Assembly (NCBI GenBank): GCA_017935565.1
Contig: JAGBHK010000020.1
Coordinates: 1-33,124 of the forward strand
Direction: 5' to 3'
DNA length: 33,124 nt
Source of the DNA: Lachnospiraceae bacterium
GTDB lineage: Bacteria; Bacillota; Clostridia; Lachnospirales; Lachnospiraceae
The position numbers were made by a program, and so were the translations under genes. Shown here one piece after another: positions 16,650 through 24,883 of this stretch (position 1 is the first letter of the stretch; every line of letters begins with the position of its first letter). The notes beneath the pieces are model-generated. The model saw nothing but the letters and a program-made list of their open reading frames with translations, was not told the origin of the DNA and did no database searches.

Positions 16650-18008
16650 ATGGGACTTATTAAATTAGCATTTGATATTGCAAAAGGTTCTTTATCTGAT
16701 CAGTGGAAGGAGTACTTCACATGTGATTCTATTGACAATGATGTGTTAATGGTAAGGGGACAGAAGAGAACACAGAATGGAGCGAATGTAAAATCACATG
16801 ACAATGTTATTTCTAATGGTAGCGTTGTTGCTGTAGCAGATGGTCAGTGTATGCTTATCGTTGAAAATGGTAAGGTAGTTGAAGTTTGTGCTGAACCTGG
16901 TGCATTTACATATAACTCATCAACAGAACCAAGTATTTTCGCTGGTAAACTTGGAACAAGTATCTTAGATACAGTTAAGCAGGTAGGAAAGCGTTTTACA
17001 TTTGGTGGTGAAACAGCTCAGGATCAGAGAGTTTATTACATTAATATCAAGGATATCGTTGATAATAAATTCGGTACAGCTACACCTATTCCTTTTAGAG
17101 TAGTTGATAGCAGAATTGGTCTTGATGTTGACGTATCTGTTCGTTGTAATGGTATTTATACATACAAGATTGTTAACCCAGTTTTATTCTATACAAATAT
17201 TGCTGGTAACGTTGAATCTAGTTACATGAAAGATGAACTTGCTGAGACACTTAGAGCAGACCTTCTTAACGGATTAGGACCTGCCCTTGCAGAAATTTCA
17301 AATATGGAAGTTCGTCCAAATCAGTTAGTAGGTAAGAATATAGAGATTGGTAATGCTCTTAGAACAGCACTTACAGAAGAATGGGGTGCAAGAAAGGGTA
17401 TTGAACTTGTAAAAGTTGCATTTAATTCGGTTTCTGTACCAAAAGAAGACGAAGATATGATCAAGAGCTATCAGCAGACAGCTGTTCTTCGTGATCCTGG
17501 TATGGCAGCAGCTACACTTGTTGGTTCACAGGCAAGAGCTATGGAAGCTGCAGCATCTAATGAAAATGGTGCTATGATGGGCTTTATGGGAATGAATATG
17601 GCACAGATGGCAGGCGGAATGAATTCAAACAACTTATTCCAGATGGATCAGCAGAATAAAATGCAACAGCAGCAGATGGCTATGCAGCAGGCTCAGGCAG
17701 CGCAGCCAACTATGGCACCAGCTAGTCAGGCAACAGCAGATTCATGGACATGTGTATGTGGTGCAGTAGGTACAGGAAGATTCTGTATGGAATGTGGTAA
17801 GGGTAAACCAGAACCTATCGCAGGTTGGGCTTGTTCATGTGGTGCAACAAATACAGGTAAGTTCTGTCCAAACTGTGGCGCTAAGAAACCAGCTGATGCT
17901 CCAACATATGTATGTGATAAGTGCGGTTGGGTACCAGCGGATCCAAAGAATCCACCTAAATTCTGTCCAGAATGTGGAGATATCTTTGACGAAAACGATG
18001 CAAAATAA
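16650..18008 (+). CDS. SPFH-domain protein with three C-terminal zinc ribbons (YdjI-like)
   Basis: Member of the SPFH/band-7 'virion core protein' group typified by Bacillus YdjI, a membrane-associated scaffold linked to PspA-type envelope stress. The SPFH region covers about residues 20-310 (MVRGQKRTQNGANVKSHDNV start; VRCNGIYTYKIVNPVLFY inside). A methionine- and glutamine-rich linker (about 300-360) leads to three CxC/CxxC zinc ribbons at about 368-384, 395-410 and 421-446. I start at ATG 16650 (MGLIKLAFDIAKG) because AAAAGGAG (16633-16640) precedes it; the longer frame upstream has no site. Two further zinc-ribbon genes follow, as in the ydj operon. No pspA is in the window. Confidence 0.88.
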   Translation: MGLIKLAFDIAKGSLSDQWKEYFTCDSIDNDVLMVRGQKRTQNGANVKSHDNVISNGSVVAVADGQCMLIVENGKVVEVCAEPGAFTYNSSTEPSIFAGKLGTSILDTVKQVGKRFTFGGETAQDQRVYYINIKDIVDNKFGTATPIPFRVVDSRIGLDVDVSVRCNGIYTYKIVNPVLFYTNIAGNVESSYMKDELAETLRADLLNGLGPALAEISNMEVRPNQLVGKNIEIGNALRTALTEEWGARKGIELVKVAFNSVSVPKEDEDMIKSYQQTAVLRDPGMAAATLVGSQARAMEAAASNENGAMMGFMGMNMAQMAGGMNSNNLFQMDQQNKMQQQQMAMQQAQAAQPTMAPASQATADSWTCVCGAVGTGRFCMECGKGKPEPIAGWACSCGATNTGKFCPNCGAKKPADAPTYVCDKCGWVPADPKNPPKFCPECGDIFDENDAK

Positions 18009-18032
18009 AACAATAAACAAAGATTAATCAAT

Positions 18033-18065
18033 GAAAGGCTCAAATGAATTTCGTTTGGGCCTTTC
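18033..18065 (+). terminator. Hairpin between the SPFH and YdjG-like genes
   Basis: A 12-bp stem with one G-U pair (18033-18044 with 18054-18065) sits in the intergenic gap. It has no proper T run after it, so it is more likely an mRNA-stability or partial termination element than a full terminator. Confidence 0.5.
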
Positions 18066-18086
18066 TATGAATAAATGAGGGATAGA

Positions 18087-19190
18087 ATGAGTAACGAATA
18101 TTTTGATGAAAGTACAGTTGTAGAAACACTTAAGGAAACTGACAAGAAATGTCCGAATTGTGATGGTGTTATGAGTTTCGACCCAAAGACAGGCGGACTT
18201 CTTTGTCCATATTGTGGACATAAAGAAGAGGTTGTAGAAGAGGTTGAGGTTAAACTGGCAGAAGAACAGGACTTTTCTAAGATTGAAGATGAAAATAGTG
18301 GTAATTGCAACTGGGGCGTAGAGAAAAAAACAATACTTTGTAAATTTTGTGGTGGCGAGGCAATTTATGATGCATTGCAGACATCTGGTGAATGTCCATT
18401 TTGTGGCTCGAATCAGGTAATGGAAGCTGCGGCTAAAAATACATTGGCGCCAAATGGAGTAATACCATTTAAGATAGAGAAAAAATCTTGTGGCGAAAGA
18501 TTTAGCAGTTGGCTCAAGGGCAAATTGTTCTGTCCAAATGAGGCGAAGAAAAATGCGAAACCAGAGGCATTTAATGGAGTTTATTTGCCATATTGGACAT
18601 TTGATTCGGATACATTTTCGCAGTATACTGCTGAATATGGAATCAGAAGAACAGTAAGAAGTAGTAATGGAAACACAACGACCGTTACGGATTGGTATAG
18701 AACTGCAGGTACACACAAGCAATTCATTAATGACCAGCTTGTAATCGGTACTGATAGACATCAGGAATACTATATTAGAAAAATAGAACCATTTGATACA
18801 AGTAATAGTATCGAATATAAGCCTGAATACGTGGCAGGATTTGTGTCAGAAAGATACTCTGTTGGACCTAAATCTGCATGGGAAAAGGCTAAAGAATATA
18901 TTAGAACAAAATTGCGTTCAGCGATACGTTCTAAGGTAAAAGCAGAAAATCACGCTGATGATGTTAGAAGTCTTAATATGAAGACAACATTTGATAATGT
19001 TACATACAAATATTTGATGCTTCCAGTATGGATTTCATCATTTAAGTATAATGGAAAAGTATATCAATTTTATGTAAATGGGCAAACAGGAAAAGTTGGA
19101 GGAAAGTCACCTATTTCTCCTTACAAAGTTGCAATTGCAATTATTCTTGGCATAGCGCTTCTTACATTGATTTCAGTATTGTGTAATTAG
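18087..19190 (+). CDS. TFIIB-type zinc-ribbon membrane protein (YdjG-like)
   Basis: Resembles Bacillus YdjG, which works with YdjH and YdjI to bring PspA to the membrane. Two zinc ribbons at the N-terminus (C22/C25/C40/C43 and C85/C88/C103/C106), a long soluble middle with a YLPYWTFD motif, and one C-terminal transmembrane segment (about 345-365) ending the protein. I choose ATG 18087 (MSNEYF), preceded by TGAGGGA at 18076-18082; an ATG at 18075 overlaps that site. Such proteins are often mislabelled as helicases or replication factor Y because of the zinc ribbon. The third gene starts 13 bases after its stop. Confidence 0.75.
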   Translation: MSNEYFDESTVVETLKETDKKCPNCDGVMSFDPKTGGLLCPYCGHKEEVVEEVEVKLAEEQDFSKIEDENSGNCNWGVEKKTILCKFCGGEAIYDALQTSGECPFCGSNQVMEAAAKNTLAPNGVIPFKIEKKSCGERFSSWLKGKLFCPNEAKKNAKPEAFNGVYLPYWTFDSDTFSQYTAEYGIRRTVRSSNGNTTTVTDWYRTAGTHKQFINDQLVIGTDRHQEYYIRKIEPFDTSNSIEYKPEYVAGFVSERYSVGPKSAWEKAKEYIRTKLRSAIRSKVKAENHADDVRSLNMKTTFDNVTYKYLMLPVWISSFKYNGKVYQFYVNGQTGKVGGKSPISPYKVAIAIILGIALLTLISVLCN

Positions 19191-19203
19191 AATGGAGTTA
19201 ATC

Positions 19204-19812
19204 ATGGGAAATTTTGGTGGATTGTTTTTTCTTGCAGGAGTTATTATCCTAGTTGTGGCGATAAGCACTGCAGTGTACAAAGTTAAAAGAAAAGTAAGAG
19301 AGTTTTCACAGATGGCATTTGGAACGGATTCATTGATGGATGGTTTTAAGCAAAGTGAACTTGAGGCTCAACAGACGCCAAAATCATTGGCAGGTATGGA
19401 TGCAGTAGTATTGCCTATTATAAAAAAGGATTTTCCTGATTTTAATGTGGATGTTGCTAAAAATCATATACGTGGAGAGTTGAAGAAACACTTAAGTGGG
19501 AAGGATTCAGTAAAGATTCATAAAGTTGTAATTAGAGATTACAAAAAGCATAAGTATGAAAGTGTTATTACAATGCAGGCATCGGCTGAATATATTGAAA
19601 AGTCTGTAAAACAGCAGAAGAGATATGATTTCAAGTATGTGTATGCATTGGCACTATCAAAGTATGCAGATAATAGCAAGATATCGGCGGTTTGTCCTCA
19701 TTGTGGCGGTGCGGTGTCAGATATGACGCTTGGGCATTGTGAATATTGTGGTGCGCAGATGGTTGATATTATTGAAAGAAACTGGACAGTAAAAGAAATT
19801 ATTGAAAGTTAA
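19204..19812 (+). CDS. Membrane protein with Tim44-like region and zinc ribbon
   Basis: One N-terminal transmembrane helix (about 5-24), a basic stretch, a region of about 90 residues (about 60-150) with the look of a Tim44-like domain (VVLPIIKKDFPDFNVDVAKN...), and a C-terminal zinc ribbon (C164, C167, C179, C182). Function is unknown; by position it is the third partner of the SPFH module. The start ATG 19204 has GGAG at 19194-19197; an in-frame ATG at 19192 lacks a site. The Tim44 assignment is from pattern only. Confidence 0.68.
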   Translation: MGNFGGLFFLAGVIILVVAISTAVYKVKRKVREFSQMAFGTDSLMDGFKQSELEAQQTPKSLAGMDAVVLPIIKKDFPDFNVDVAKNHIRGELKKHLSGKDSVKIHKVVIRDYKKHKYESVITMQASAEYIEKSVKQQKRYDFKYVYALALSKYADNSKISAVCPHCGGAVSDMTLGHCEYCGAQMVDIIERNWTVKEIIES

Positions 19813-19818
19813 AAAAGG

Positions 19819-19842
19819 CCGGCTAGCCGTAAGGTTAGCCGG
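19819..19842. terminator. Bidirectional terminator, overlapping the MATE gene end
   Basis: CCGGCTAGCC and GGTTAGCCGG (one G-T pair) flank a GTAA loop. The minus-strand side is followed by six T (complement of 19811-19816). The stem contains the stop codon of the MATE gene (19835-19837). Confidence 0.88.
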
Positions 19843-21169
19843 TTAATTTGTATAACATCCATTTTTCACTTCTGTATCTAATAATGAAGAAAACAACTCT
19901 AACGCTCCAATCAACAAACATCGAAATCCATACGCCCACAAGCCCTACTTTTATTACTTCAACTAAGATGAAACTAAGTAAAATTCTGCAGAACCACATT
20001 GACAATATGGATACAATCATAGGGTGTTTAACATCCCCTGCCGCACGTAAGGCACTTGGAAATACAAAGGATGCAGGCCAAATGGTCATAGCGGCAAAAC
20101 TGTGCATTATAATAATTAATACAGCAAGATTTGTGGCTTCAGCCGATACATTGTTGAAAATTCCAACAATATTCTTTGCAAAAATAAGGCAGACTAAGTT
20201 AGTGCTAATCATTGCGCCATAGGCAATCTTCATTAATTTTCGAACATTATATTTTGCGCTTTCATAGTCGTTTGCGCCTACGCATTGACCTACAACGGTA
20301 ACCATTGCCAAGGAAAGCGCCTGACCTGGAATACAAGGTAATTCAACCACCGTGGTTACAATGGAATGTGCGGCAATGTGTGCGGTTGGAAGTCCAGAAA
20401 TAAAAACTTGAACTATGATTTTTCCCAACTGAAACATTGCACTTTCAAGGCCGTTTGGCACACCAATTCGCAAGATTTTCTTCATTGTATCCTTGTGAAA
20501 ACCAAATCTAAAATATTTATCAATATGAATCAAATTATCTTGATTTCTAATAAGAATCAAGATAATAAATGCAGCCACAAACCTTGAAACAAGAGTAGGT
20601 ATTGCAATGCCTTCGACACCCATTTTTAAACCATAAATTAATACTGCGTTGCCAATGATATTTATAGCGTTCATAATAAGTGAAACTTTCATTGATATAG
20701 AAGAGTTTCCCATAGCTCTAAAAAGCGCGGCTCCACCATTGTAAATGCCTAAAAAAGGAAACGACAATGCCGTGATAATAAAATATGTTTTAGCGTGTCC
20801 CATAACATCGGCGTCAACTTGGCCTATTAATAGATTTAGTATAGGCTTGTTAAATAGTAGGGCAACTCCCATAATTGTGACAGAAACAACTATGACCATT
20901 AACATTAATTGGTTTGCAACAATATTGCAGGCTGTATGATTTTTGTGGCCCAGATATTGCGAGGCTACGACAGCTCCACCTGTTGCCAATGCGCTAAAGG
21001 TTACGATTAACAAGATGTTTATGGTATTTACTAGTGAAACACCGGACATTGCGGCTTCGCCTAAAACTGATACCATCAAAACATCAATAAGCCCAACTAA
21101 AACAGCAAGCGTTTGCTCTATAATTAAGGGAATAATTAACTTTTTTAAATCTTTATTTGAAAATAACAT
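19835..21169 (-). CDS. MATE-family multidrug/sodium exporter
   Basis: Twelve-helix MATE efflux protein of about 444 residues, exchanging Na+ or H+ for drugs or metabolites. The two homologous halves are visible: N-half LIIPLIIEQTLAVLVGLIDVLMVS and the C-half counterpart ILRIGVPNGLESAMFQLGKI, with the VVASQYLGHKN and VTVVGQCVGAND motifs in matching loops. Substrate cannot be inferred. ATG 21169 sits seven bases from GGGAG; a GTG at 21172 just ahead is too close. The gene is monocistronic: its own promoter is upstream and its stop lies inside the shared terminator. Confidence 0.9.
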   Translation of the reverse strand: MLFSNKDLKKLIIPLIIEQTLAVLVGLIDVLMVSVLGEAAMSGVSLVNTINILLIVTFSALATGGAVVASQYLGHKNHTACNIVANQLMLMVIVVSVTIMGVALLFNKPILNLLIGQVDADVMGHAKTYFIITALSFPFLGIYNGGAALFRAMGNSSISMKVSLIMNAINIIGNAVLIYGLKMGVEGIAIPTLVSRFVAAFIILILIRNQDNLIHIDKYFRFGFHKDTMKKILRIGVPNGLESAMFQLGKIIVQVFISGLPTAHIAAHSIVTTVVELPCIPGQALSLAMVTVVGQCVGANDYESAKYNVRKLMKIAYGAMISTNLVCLIFAKNIVGIFNNVSAEATNLAVLIIIMHSFAAMTIWPASFVFPSALRAAGDVKHPMIVSILSMWFCRILLSFILVEVIKVGLVGVWISMFVDWSVRVVFFIIRYRSEKWMLYKLTG

Positions 21170-21212
21170 CACTATTCTCCCGTGAAATTTGTAATATATG
21201 TAAACCTATAAT

Positions 21213-21240
21213 ATTATAAAACTTGTATTTAAAAAATCAA
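21213..21240 (-). promoter_or_regulatory. Promoter of the MATE gene
   Basis: On the minus strand TTGATT (21235-21240), 16 bases, TATAAT (21213-21218), about 45 bases upstream of the start codon. Confidence 0.65.
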
Positions 21241-21263
21241 GAGATATATGTTATAATAAATAT

Positions 21264-21521
21264 AGTATTTATATATGACCGATTTTTTAATTGTTTTTTT
21301 CTATAATGTATGTGCTATTAGAAGATTATTATTTTGCTAATCAATGAAAGATAATAATGATATTAAACTTCGCATACACAAACTCGTAAGCTTTGCTTAC
21401 TCGAACAGTGTGTATACGAAGTTACATTTATTATCTTTCATTGATTGCAAAATTACATAATCTCCTAAATGCCCTTACATTATAGAAAAAAACAATCAAA
21501 AATCGGTCACAGATAAATACT
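21264..21521. repeat. 258-bp long inverted repeat (MITE-like)
   Basis: Arms of about 125 bases (21264-21391 and 21395-21521) are complementary over most of their length, from AGTATTTAT at the outer ends through TGACCGATTTTT, TTTTTTTCTATAATGTA and TCAATGAAAGATAATAA to GTAAGC-TTT-GCTTAC at the centre. I see no open frame. The size, AT-rich content and terminal inverted repeats fit a miniature transposable element, but I cannot identify a clear target duplication. It fills most of the gap between the divergent MATE and lipid-kinase genes. Confidence 0.8.
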
Positions 21522-21562
21522 TCTTTAAAATATTAATGTTATAATATATACGGAGAGATGGT

Positions 21563-22489
21563 ATGATAAATTTAATTATTAACGAAAGGTCTAGCAGTGG
21601 AAATGGAAAACTCGTAGGGCAAAAAGTTAGAGAGATTCTTGAGGAAAAGAATGTAGAATATAATGCATATGTAACTGAAAGTGTGGGACACGCCACTAGA
21701 ATTACGAAAGATTTGTGTGAACAAAATGAAGGAGAAGTAACCATAGTTGTTGTAGGCGGTGACGGTACAATCAATGAGGTTGTCAATGGAATAACAGATT
21801 TTGATAAGGTGCGTTTAGGTATTATTCCAACGGGCTCAGGCAATGATTTTGCGCGAGGTATGGGGCTTTTGAAAGGTACTACAAGTGAACACTTGGAACG
21901 CATTTTAAAAAGTGAAGGAGATTTTAGAATTGACCTTGGAAAAGTTACATATGGGGAAGAAAAAAAGACTAAATTATTTGCTATAAGTTCAGGTGTTGGG
22001 ATGGACGCACTGGTGTGTAAAAAAGTTGCAACATCTAACCTTAAAAAGACCTTGAATAAATTTCATTTAGGAAAATTTACATACATTATAATTACAGTAC
22101 AATCTTTATTTACTATGAAATGCGCAGATTCTAAATGCAGATTTGAGGGCAAGGATGATGAAAAGTATAAAAAATTAGTATTCTTAGCAGCGATGAATTT
22201 TTATGCTGAAGGTGGCGGTGTACCTATGGCGCCAAAAGCAACAGCTACAGATGGAAAGTTGTCTATTTGCAGTTGTTTTGGAGTGAGTAAGTTAGGAGCG
22301 TTTATTAGGCTTCCGTTGCTTATGATGAAAAAGCATGAAAACTTAAAATGTTTCAATGTTTTTGACACGGAAAATGGAGAAATCATATTGTCGAAGCCAA
22401 TGGCATTGCATACGGATGGAGAGTATCTTGAAGATGTGAAAAGAGTGAAATACGAATCTATTAGAGGTATACTTAGATTTATAATGTAA
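21563..22489 (+). CDS. Diacylglycerol kinase-family lipid kinase
   Basis: DagK/YegS/BmrU-type soluble lipid kinase, 308 residues, likely phosphorylating diacylglycerol or a related lipid at the membrane face. The ATP loop VVVGGDGTINEVVNG (62-76, GGDGT at 65-69) and the PTGSGNDFARG motif (89-98) are complete, and the C-terminal half has the family GGVPMAPKATATDGKLSIC segment. The ATG has CGGAGAG about five bases upstream. It lies directly after the long inverted repeat; a TATAAT at 21540 is too close to the start to be a normal promoter. Its lipid substrate is not resolvable. Confidence 0.9.
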   Translation: MINLIINERSSSGNGKLVGQKVREILEEKNVEYNAYVTESVGHATRITKDLCEQNEGEVTIVVVGGDGTINEVVNGITDFDKVRLGIIPTGSGNDFARGMGLLKGTTSEHLERILKSEGDFRIDLGKVTYGEEKKTKLFAISSGVGMDALVCKKVATSNLKKTLNKFHLGKFTYIIITVQSLFTMKCADSKCRFEGKDDEKYKKLVFLAAMNFYAEGGGVPMAPKATATDGKLSICSCFGVSKLGAFIRLPLLMMKKHENLKCFNVFDTENGEIILSKPMALHTDGEYLEDVKRVKYESIRGILRFIM

Positions 22490-22492
22490 AAA

Positions 22493-22523
22493 AAATCCGC
22501 ACGATTTAAAGTCGTGCGGATTT
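22493..22523. terminator. Bidirectional terminator between lipid kinase and GDPD genes
   Basis: A 12-bp perfect stem, AAATCCGCACGA with TCGTGCGGATTT, is preceded by a run of A (T run on the minus strand) and followed by TTTCTTTG on the plus strand. It can stop both convergent transcripts. Confidence 0.88.
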
Positions 22524-22526
22524 CTT

Positions 22527-22656
22527 TGCTATATAAGAAAGTTCTTCGAACTTCCTTATATAGCAAAAAATGCTCCGCGAGGATGCGCACTCGCGCGAAT
22601 GGAAATATGTCGCAAATGTGACCGCGCTCGGCGCGAGAATTTCGCAAGCGAAATTC
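22527..22656. repeat. Cluster of four hairpins
   Basis: In 130 bases: an 18-bp stem with one mismatch (22527-22544 with 22548-22565, loop TTC), CGCGAG/CTCGCG (22576-22595), CGCGC/GCGCG (22623-22635) and GAATTTCGC/GCGAAATTC (22637-22656). Part of it is far more GC-rich than its surroundings. It looks like a composite REP-type dispersed repeat at the 3' ends of two convergent genes. Confidence 0.7.
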
Positions 22657-22665
22657 TTTGTTCTA

Positions 22666-23472
22666 TTACAATCTACAACTATCAAATATAAATAAATCAA
22701 ATTTATCTTTTGCTTTTTCAAAGTCTTCGGCACTTCTGATAGTCCAAGCTACGCTTAAGCCACCAAAAAGTTTACAAAGTTTTCTGGAAATATTTGATGC
22801 ATCACTGTGTTTGTAAGCGATAAAATCAGGTCTGGTAGCTACATTTGATAAGAGGAAAGACATAATTAAGTAAGGGAAATTTCTGTCTTCTTTATAACGC
22901 CAAAACTGTTTTGAAAGCTGTCCTCTAACTACATCAGGACGGTTCTTTTTGTACCAAAGAAGCGCCAATGGATGAAATGATTCGATGCAATAAGGGCCAT
23001 TGTAATTTTTCAAAAGTTCATTGCTTAATCTGCAAACTTCAGTTTGAACAACATCCAATTTATATTCGACAATAATTGGAGTTTTACCGCCAATTACATT
23101 TAATGCCTCTTCAAATGTAGGAATACTTTCATTGCTATTCTTTAACTTGAATTTCTTTAATTCTTCTAAAGTGTAATCCCAAACATGTCCCTCTACATCA
23201 CACATCCTTTTTAAAGTGTCGTCGTGGAAAACCACAGGAATCTTGTCTTTACTTAACTGAACGTCAAGTTCGATTCCGTAACCATTTTCAACTGCTAATC
23301 TGAAGGCTGGCAATGAATTTTCAGGCGCGTCAGATTCGTTGTCAAATAAGCCACGATGTGCGTAATAATGATTCATCAAATGCGCTCTTGAAGGCTTTTT
23401 AAAGGTTCTTGGAAATATCAAGAAAATGTATAGTGCTACTAAAATAATTAATGCTAATAAAAAATATATCAT
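22666..23472 (-). CDS. Glycerophosphodiester phosphodiesterase, membrane-anchored
   Basis: GDPD-family enzyme that splits glycerophosphodiesters to glycerol 3-phosphate and an alcohol, here with a single N-terminal transmembrane segment (about 2-20). Catalytic features: AHRG (about 38-41), the SLPAF loop with APEN just before it, ELDVQLSKDKIPVVFHDDTLKR with acid residues and the second histidine, and VEYKLD further on. I choose ATG 23472 (MIYFLLAL); in-frame TTG 23484 and GTG 23481 further up overlap the transporter stop. It follows the MFS gene almost without a gap, so the two are co-transcribed, suggesting that the transporter handles a substrate or product of this enzyme. Confidence 0.87.
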   Translation of the reverse strand: MIYFLLALIILVALYIFLIFPRTFKKPSRAHLMNHYYAHRGLFDNESDAPENSLPAFRLAVENGYGIELDVQLSKDKIPVVFHDDTLKRMCDVEGHVWDYTLEELKKFKLKNSNESIPTFEEALNVIGGKTPIIVEYKLDVVQTEVCRLSNELLKNYNGPYCIESFHPLALLWYKKNRPDVVRGQLSKQFWRYKEDRNFPYLIMSFLLSNVATRPDFIAYKHSDASNISRKLCKLFGGLSVAWTIRSAEDFEKAKDKFDLFIFDSCRL

Positions 23473-23486
23473 ATAATTCACCAATC

Positions 23487-24755
23487 CTAATCTTCTATAT
23501 CAAAATTTTCAAGGGCGCTCTTTTTAGCCTGTGGCTTAGAATCGCCGTGTTTTACCATGCTCATTGTTATAAATGAAAGAGTTGAGAATACAACTGCATA
23601 CGGAAGAAGTATTCTATAATTTATTTTCTCAATTAAAAATCCGGAAAAAATTGGTGTAATAACCTGCGCCGCCATTGAGAAGGTGTAGTAGTAACCGGTG
23701 TATTTTCCAATGTCTCCTGCGCTACAGATATCAACCACCATTGGCAATGAGTTTACACCGATGGAAGCCCAGGCATATCCAATAATGCAGAAGAAGATAA
23801 TAATTGAAAAATGGTACTCTGAATAAAGTCCTACACAAAGGTATGAAATTGTAATCAATGCGATACCTATCATTATAGTTTTCTTTCGGCCGATTTTACT
23901 TGCAATTATACCGATAGGAATGTAACTGATGATGGCTGAAACCATTGCAATCATAAGGCAATCTGCATATCCGCCGCCTTCCATTGCCCAAACTTTAGTT
24001 GCATATCTTGAAAATGTCGAAGTTAATGCATTGTATGCAAAGAACCACAAAAACACTGATAACAATATAAATATAAGGCTCTTTTTAACATCCTTTGGCA
24101 ATTTTTTCTTTGAATTGTCAGGAGAATTGTTATCAACTTGAACGTCGTCTTCCACTGGCATTTCGGCACGCAATTTATTTTCCTTGATTGTGAAAAATAA
24201 TATTGCAATACATACTAACATAAAAATCGCGATGGAAAGGAATAGTGGATAGTATGTTGACTTACCACCTAATACCTTAATCATAATAAGTGCATATAAA
24301 CCACCGACAGCACCCATAAGGTTTATTATTGCATTTCCTTTGCTTCGCAGTGGTTTTTCGGTAAGGTCTGGCATTAAAGCAATGGCAGGTGAACGATAAA
24401 AACCTAAAGCTAACAAAAGCACAAATAATATAATAACAAATAAAAGAAGGTTTTCTTTAGCTTCAGCAAAAGGAAGTAGAGCTAAAGCGGTTGCAGAAAC
24501 CGTCGTACCAATGAGAATAAAAGGCATTCGCTTTCCGATAGGTGTATTGACCTTATCTGACAAAGTTCCAAAAAATGGAAGTAAAAATAGTGCTAAGATA
24601 TTGTCTAAAGCCATAATTACACCTGTGGCAGTTTCTTTCATTTCAAAGGTGTTATTGAGAATTAAAGGGATAATATTGTCGTACATTTGCCATACAGAGG
24701 AGATGGACAAAAATGCAAGACCAATAAGAATCGTTCTCTTATAATTTAATTTCAT
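23487..24755 (-). CDS. MFS transporter, sugar/cation symporter-like
   Basis: Twelve-helix major facilitator of 422 residues. The N-half has the signature GTLSDKVNTPIGKRMPFILIG between helices 2 and 3, and a hydrophilic loop of about 50 residues (around 190-230) separates the halves. The pattern resembles the SLC45/GPH-like sugar transporters. Substrate unknown; the neighbouring phosphodiesterase suggests a glycerol-phosphate or sugar-alcohol link, which is inference. An AAGGAG site lies twelve bases upstream of the ATG, somewhat far. Confidence 0.82.
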   Translation of the reverse strand: MKLNYKRTILIGLAFLSISSVWQMYDNIIPLILNNTFEMKETATGVIMALDNILALFLLPFFGTLSDKVNTPIGKRMPFILIGTTVSATALALLPFAEAKENLLLFVIILFVLLLALGFYRSPAIALMPDLTEKPLRSKGNAIINLMGAVGGLYALIMIKVLGGKSTYYPLFLSIAIFMLVCIAILFFTIKENKLRAEMPVEDDVQVDNNSPDNSKKKLPKDVKKSLIFILLSVFLWFFAYNALTSTFSRYATKVWAMEGGGYADCLMIAMVSAIISYIPIGIIASKIGRKKTIMIGIALITISYLCVGLYSEYHFSIIIFFCIIGYAWASIGVNSLPMVVDICSAGDIGKYTGYYYTFSMAAQVITPIFSGFLIEKINYRILLPYAVVFSTLSFITMSMVKHGDSKPQAKKSALENFDIED

Positions 24756-24790
24756 AAAATGTTGAATCTCCTTAATTTATTAATGAAATT

Positions 24791-24796
24791 ATTATA
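24791..24796 (-). promoter_or_regulatory. -10 box of the MFS-GDPD operon
   Basis: TATAAT on the minus strand with an extended TG before it; no convincing -35. It lies about 40 bases upstream of the MFS start. Confidence 0.5.
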
Positions 24797-24805
24797 ACAT
24801 AAATC

Positions 24806-24834
24806 TTGATTTTTTTTAAATTTTTTATTACAAT
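24806..24834 (+). promoter_or_regulatory. Promoter of the GGDEF-EAL operon
   Basis: TTGATT (24806-24811), 17 bases, TACAAT (24829-24834), about 50 bases upstream of the chosen start. It is divergent from the MFS promoter. Confidence 0.6.
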
Positions 24835-24883
24835 TTATTATATATGTTTAGTGATTAATTTTATAATGGAAGTGGTATATATT

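Noticed and set aside
16650-18008. Phage origin suggested by the 'virion core protein' name of the SPFH group
   Set aside because: The name is historical; the neighbours are cellular zinc-ribbon proteins as in the Bacillus ydj operon and no phage genes are present.
18024-18761. 245-codon open frame on the minus strand
   Set aside because: It lies fully opposite the zinc-ribbon gene, has no ribosome site and its composition mirrors the sense codons; a shadow frame.
21264-21521. Retron or group II intron remnant
   Set aside because: No reverse transcriptase gene or intron domain motifs; simple two-arm symmetry fits a MITE better.
21540-21545. TATAAT as promoter of the lipid kinase gene
   Set aside because: Transcription would start in or after the ribosome site, and there is no -35 box.
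21496-21903. 135-codon open frame on the minus strand over the lipid kinase start
   Set aside because: Runs antisense to the GGDGT motif region and into the inverted repeat; no start site.
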